This document shows positions 13,295-15,968 of a stretch of 15,968 bases of DNA, piece by piece (positions within the stretch are counted from its first letter, which is position 1; the number at the start of each line of letters is the position of its first letter). The translations under genes were made by a program, and so were the position numbers. The stretch is from Flavobacteriales bacterium UBA5422 (GTDB lineage: Bacteria; Bacteroidota; Bacteroidia; Flavobacteriales_D; Crocinitomicaceae), in NCBI GenBank assembly GCA_002409405.1, contig DHNG01000003.1, positions 1-15,968 of the forward strand, read 5' to 3'. The notes under the pieces are model-generated. The model made no database searches and was not told the DNA's origin. It saw only the letters and a list, made by a program, of their open reading frames with translations.

Positions 13295-13942
13295 TTATTT
13301 TTTAAATTTCTTTTTCTGATTCTGGTTCTGGTTCATTTTCTTTTTCCCGTTGTTATTATTGCGCTTATTGGAGTTTGTCCCCCCCATCTGACGCAGCAAT
13401 GAATTGGTACTCACCAACTCATCCGGGTTTTCCAGGGCTAGTTCTCCTTTCGACAATTCTTTCAACTGGTTAGCGATGACGTGATTTTCTACCGCACCGT
13501 TGTTGTGTGCCAGGTACTGGTATTTCATAAAATTCGCCATGGTACCCTTCAGGTATTCCTTTTCTTCCGGGTTACTGACATCCTTGGATGTTTCCAGTAT
13601 TTTCTGTGTGTATTGTCCGTAATGTCCGTAGCGAATCTTGCTTTTCGGATATTCCATCAATTGAGGACGTTCATTCAACACTTCCTGTGTCGGAATTTCG
13701 TACGGAGAATCTACGTCCAGATGAAAATTGGACATCACAAATAAATGTGTCCATAATTTATGGCGGTAATCGTCTACATCCCGCAAATGAGGATTCAATT
13801 GCCCCATTACTTCAATGATTGCCTGTGCAGCACGATTGCGCTCATCCCTATTTTCGATTTCCATTGCATGCGCAATCATATTCTGCACATTTCTACCGTA
13901 TTCGGGCAACAATAATGGTCCTCTGGTTGTGTTGTATTCCAT
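13295..13942 (-). CDS. DUF4290 family protein upstream of murA
   Basis: A 215-residue cytoplasmic protein recognised as the Bacteroidota DUF4290 type by its start, EYNTTRGPLLLPEYGRNVQ, and helical body (NMIAHAMEIENRDERNRAAQAIIEVMGQLNPHLRD, then YRHKLWTHLFVMSNF). It has no signal peptide or membrane segment. The last about 30 residues are a low-complexity, strongly basic tail of Asn, Lys and Gln that could contact nucleic acid, which is inference. Its stop lies six bases from the murA start. The tight coupling suggests co-regulation, perhaps a role tied to cell-wall synthesis, but the function is not known. No clear TAnnTTTG promoter is visible in the 153 bp to purL. Confidence 0.8.
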   Translation of the reverse strand: MEYNTTRGPLLLPEYGRNVQNMIAHAMEIENRDERNRAAQAIIEVMGQLNPHLRDVDDYRHKLWTHLFVMSNFHLDVDSPYEIPTQEVLNERPQLMEYPKSKIRYGHYGQYTQKILETSKDVSNPEEKEYLKGTMANFMKYQYLAHNNGAVENHVIANQLKELSKGELALENPDELVSTNSLLRQMGGTNSNKRNNNNGKKKMNQNQNQKKKFKK

Positions 13943-14024
13943 TTTTAGCTATTTAGAATCACTTCGATTTTTAGCATTTAGACACAGACATCATTCATCT
14001 GATCATCTAAACTACTATTTTTTC

Positions 14025-14036
14025 CAATTCGAATTG
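14025..14036. repeat. 12-bp perfect palindrome between purL and DUF4290
   Basis: CAATTCGAATTG is self-complementary and lies in the 153-bp gap, about 80 bases upstream of the DUF4290 start and 60 bases after the purL stop. No T-tract follows on either strand, so it is not a terminator. It could be a dimer-binding operator or chance. Confidence 0.3.
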
Positions 14037-14095
14037 AATCTTATTTTTATATACTAAAGCCTCACGTCTTTTCTCTAAGATCGAACGTTAACTTT

Positions 14096-15968
14096 TTACT
14101 TCAATCTTTTTTCCAGCGCGTTGTCAAACAATTCTTTTGCTTCGTGAATGAATCCGAAGTGTTCTCCGTCTACGACCAGTTTACCTTTGGTTACGTGCCC
14201 CAATAAAGTAGAAGCGACATCAATTGTTGCCAGGTATTCGATGAACTCATCCTCCGCATCTTCACTTACAGTAACAACAACACGTCCTTGTCCTTCTCCG
14301 AACAGAAACGCATCCAGACGCACTTCACCGTCAGCTTCCACATCAAATCCAAGTCCTCTCGGCATAGACATTTCAACAAGTGAAGTATACAATCCACCAT
14401 CAGAAACATCGTGAGCGGCATTAATCAAATCTTTTTGAATCAGATCTTTTACAACTTCCTGTGTTGCAAATTCTTTTTCCAAATCGAAATATGGTGCTGG
14501 TGATGCTTTTATTCCATGATACGAATATAAGTATTCGGACGACGCGATATCATTCATGCATTCTCCCAATAAGAAAATCAAATCCCCTTTTTGTTTGAAA
14601 TCCAGTGTCATGATCTTGTTTTTGTCCTCCACAACTCCAATCATACCAATTGTTGGTGTCGGGAAAACAGGAACTTCCACTCCGTTTGTAACCGTCTGGT
14701 TGTAGAACGAAACATTCCCTCCTGTTACCGGAGTCTGGAATTTAATACACGCGGCAGACATCCCTTTGATCGCACCGACAAATTGCCAGTATGATTCCGG
14801 GTTATACGGGTTACCAAAGTTCAGACAGTTTGTAATTGCACTTGGCACACCTCCTGCACAGACAATATTTCTAGCAGCTTCGGAAACGGCAATCATTGTT
14901 CCAATTTCAGGATCGGCATTTACATAACGGGAGTTACAATCCACCGTCATTGCCAACGCTTTCTCCGTCCCTTTGATATTTACCACACCTGCATCCGCCG
15001 GTCTGTTGGTTGTCATATTTTTTGTTCCGACCATTGAATCATATTGTTCATAAACCCAACGTTTAGAAGCAATATTCGGATGTTGCAACAAGAAGTCTGC
15101 AACTGCTTTCAGATCTTCGGGTTCTTTTACATTATCAATGGAGAATTTCTTGAATTCCTGGTAATAAGCAGGTTCTTTATATTCGCGTTGGTATTGCGGA
15201 GCACCGCCACCCAACACCAACGATTCAGCAGGAACATCTCCCACCAACTCACCATTCATGTAATAACGGATTCGTTGTGTATCTGTCACCACACCAATTT
15301 CTTCTGCGTGCAAATCCCATTTCTCAAAAATATCTTTTACAACTTGCTCTTTTCCTTTGTGTACCACAACCAACATACGCTCCTGTGATTCGGAAAGCAA
15401 AATCTCGTATGGCAACATATTTTCCTGACGTGTCGGTACTTTGTCCAACTGGATTTCCATCCCAACACCTCCACCAGCGCTCATTTCACATGTAGAGCAA
15501 GTGATTCCGGCAGCACCCATGTCCTGCATTCCGACAATAGCATCTGTTTCGATCAATTCCATGGTTGCTTCCAACAACAATTTTTCCATGAACGGGTCAC
15601 CAACCTGTACAGAAGGTAAATCCTGAGCGGATTCTTCAGTAATATCTTTCGAAGCAAATGCAGCTCCGGCAATTCCGTCTTTTCCAGTCGCAGATCCGAC
15701 AATAAATACCGGATTACCTGGTCCTTTCGCTTTTGCTGAAATAATTTTTTTCGCATCTACGATTCCCGCAGAGAATGCGTTCACCAATGGATTTGTATTG
15801 TATGAATCATCAAAAAACACTTCTCCTCCGACAATCGGAATACCGAATGCATTTCCGTAATCACCAATTCCTTTTACCACACCGTTTACCAGCCACTTTG
15901 TTCGGTCTCTGTCAATGTTACCGAAACGAAGAGAGTTTAACTGAGCGATCGGACGGGCTCCCATTGTA
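14096..15968 (-). CDS. purL: Phosphoribosylformylglycinamidine synthase subunit PurL, 5' end missing
   Basis: PurL catalyses the ATP-dependent conversion of FGAR to FGAM in purine synthesis, using ammonia from PurQ with PurS. The window shows the last 623 residues, entering at TMGARPIAQLNSLRFG. By comparison with about 740-residue small-type PurL, roughly 115 N-terminal residues lie beyond the right edge. Visible signatures: GDYGNAFGIPIVGGEVFFD, GMQDMGAAGITCSTCEMSAG, CLNFGNPYNPE, TGGNVSFYNQ and HDVSDGGLYTSL. The protein ends after the second AIRS-like domain (FDNALEKRLK) with no glutaminase domain, so it is the small, separate-subunit type, and purQ and purS should be elsewhere. No convincing terminator follows the stop. 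Confidence 0.95.
   Translation of the reverse strand, partial: TMGARPIAQLNSLRFGNIDRDRTKWLVNGVVKGIGDYGNAFGIPIVGGEVFFDDSYNTNPLVNAFSAGIVDAKKIISAKAKGPGNPVFIVGSATGKDGIAGAAFASKDITEESAQDLPSVQVGDPFMEKLLLEATMELIETDAIVGMQDMGAAGITCSTCEMSAGGGVGMEIQLDKVPTRQENMLPYEILLSESQERMLVVVHKGKEQVVKDIFEKWDLHAEEIGVVTDTQRIRYYMNGELVGDVPAESLVLGGGAPQYQREYKEPAYYQEFKKFSIDNVKEPEDLKAVADFLLQHPNIASKRWVYEQYDSMVGTKNMTTNRPADAGVVNIKGTEKALAMTVDCNSRYVNADPEIGTMIAVSEAARNIVCAGGVPSAITNCLNFGNPYNPESYWQFVGAIKGMSAACIKFQTPVTGGNVSFYNQTVTNGVEVPVFPTPTIGMIGVVEDKNKIMTLDFKQKGDLIFLLGECMNDIASSEYLYSYHGIKASPAPYFDLEKEFATQEVVKDLIQKDLINAAHDVSDGGLYTSLVEMSMPRGLGFDVEADGEVRLDAFLFGEGQGRVVVTVSEDAEDEFIEYLATIDVASTLLGHVTKGKLVVDGEHFGFIHEAKELFDNALEKRLK

Noticed and set aside
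13481..14057. Plus-strand frames over DUF4290 and the gap to purL
   Set aside because: They are antisense to DUF4290, or AT-rich Phe/Ile/Tyr-rich translation of non-coding sequence.
1..15968. CRISPR array, insertion sequence, prophage or tRNA gene
   Set aside because: I saw no regularly spaced repeats, transposase or phage motifs, terminal repeats with target duplications, or cloverleaf sequences; the neighbourhood is core genes.

Overview
The window looks like a chromosomal segment of a Bacteroidota bacterium, most likely a flavobacterium of the Fluviicola/Crocinitomicaceae type. That placement is inference from gene content and style. The promoters that can be read follow the Bacteroidota form (TTG, about 19 bases, TAnnTTTG), there are no Shine-Dalgarno sequences, and starts sit behind A-rich leaders. 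One secreted enzyme ends in a type IX secretion C-terminal domain. DUF1573 proteins, a DUF4290-murA pair and an S16 with a long acidic tail are also typical of the phylum.

Layout. 1-569 is non-coding: two tandem, similar leftward promoters with the look of rRNA promoters, whose transcript leaves the left edge, then a leftward terminator hairpin. 570-1529 is an unrecognised secreted protein that converges on mutS2 (1570-3702, minus). 3922-5859 holds two tandem paralogous outer-membrane barrel genes. Between them lies a 24-codon relic of mutS2, which shows that the duplicated block began inside mutS2 and later lost about 350 bp. A strong terminator follows, then the rightward rpsP-rimM-trmN6 translation/tRNA operon (6015-7839). 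dapD (lysine and diaminopimelate synthesis) and a small DUF1573 protein run leftward (7931-9195). A secreted SGNH-like hydrolase with PKD and sorting domains runs rightward (9321-10598). Two paralogous DUF1573 proteins run leftward (10653-11850), separated by 307 bp rich in inverted repeats. A DUF4290-murA operon (11981-13942) and the 3' five-sixths of small-type purL (14096 to the right edge), both leftward, close the window.

Most of this is core metabolism and envelope biology: ribosome maturation, tRNA modification, peptidoglycan precursors (dapD, murA), purine synthesis and DNA maintenance (mutS2). I see no phage, transposon, CRISPR array or defence system. The most informative signal is historical: the mutS2 fossil and the asymmetric decay of a tandem duplication. 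Next come the duplicated rRNA-like promoters and the symmetric motifs upstream of the DUF1573 pair.
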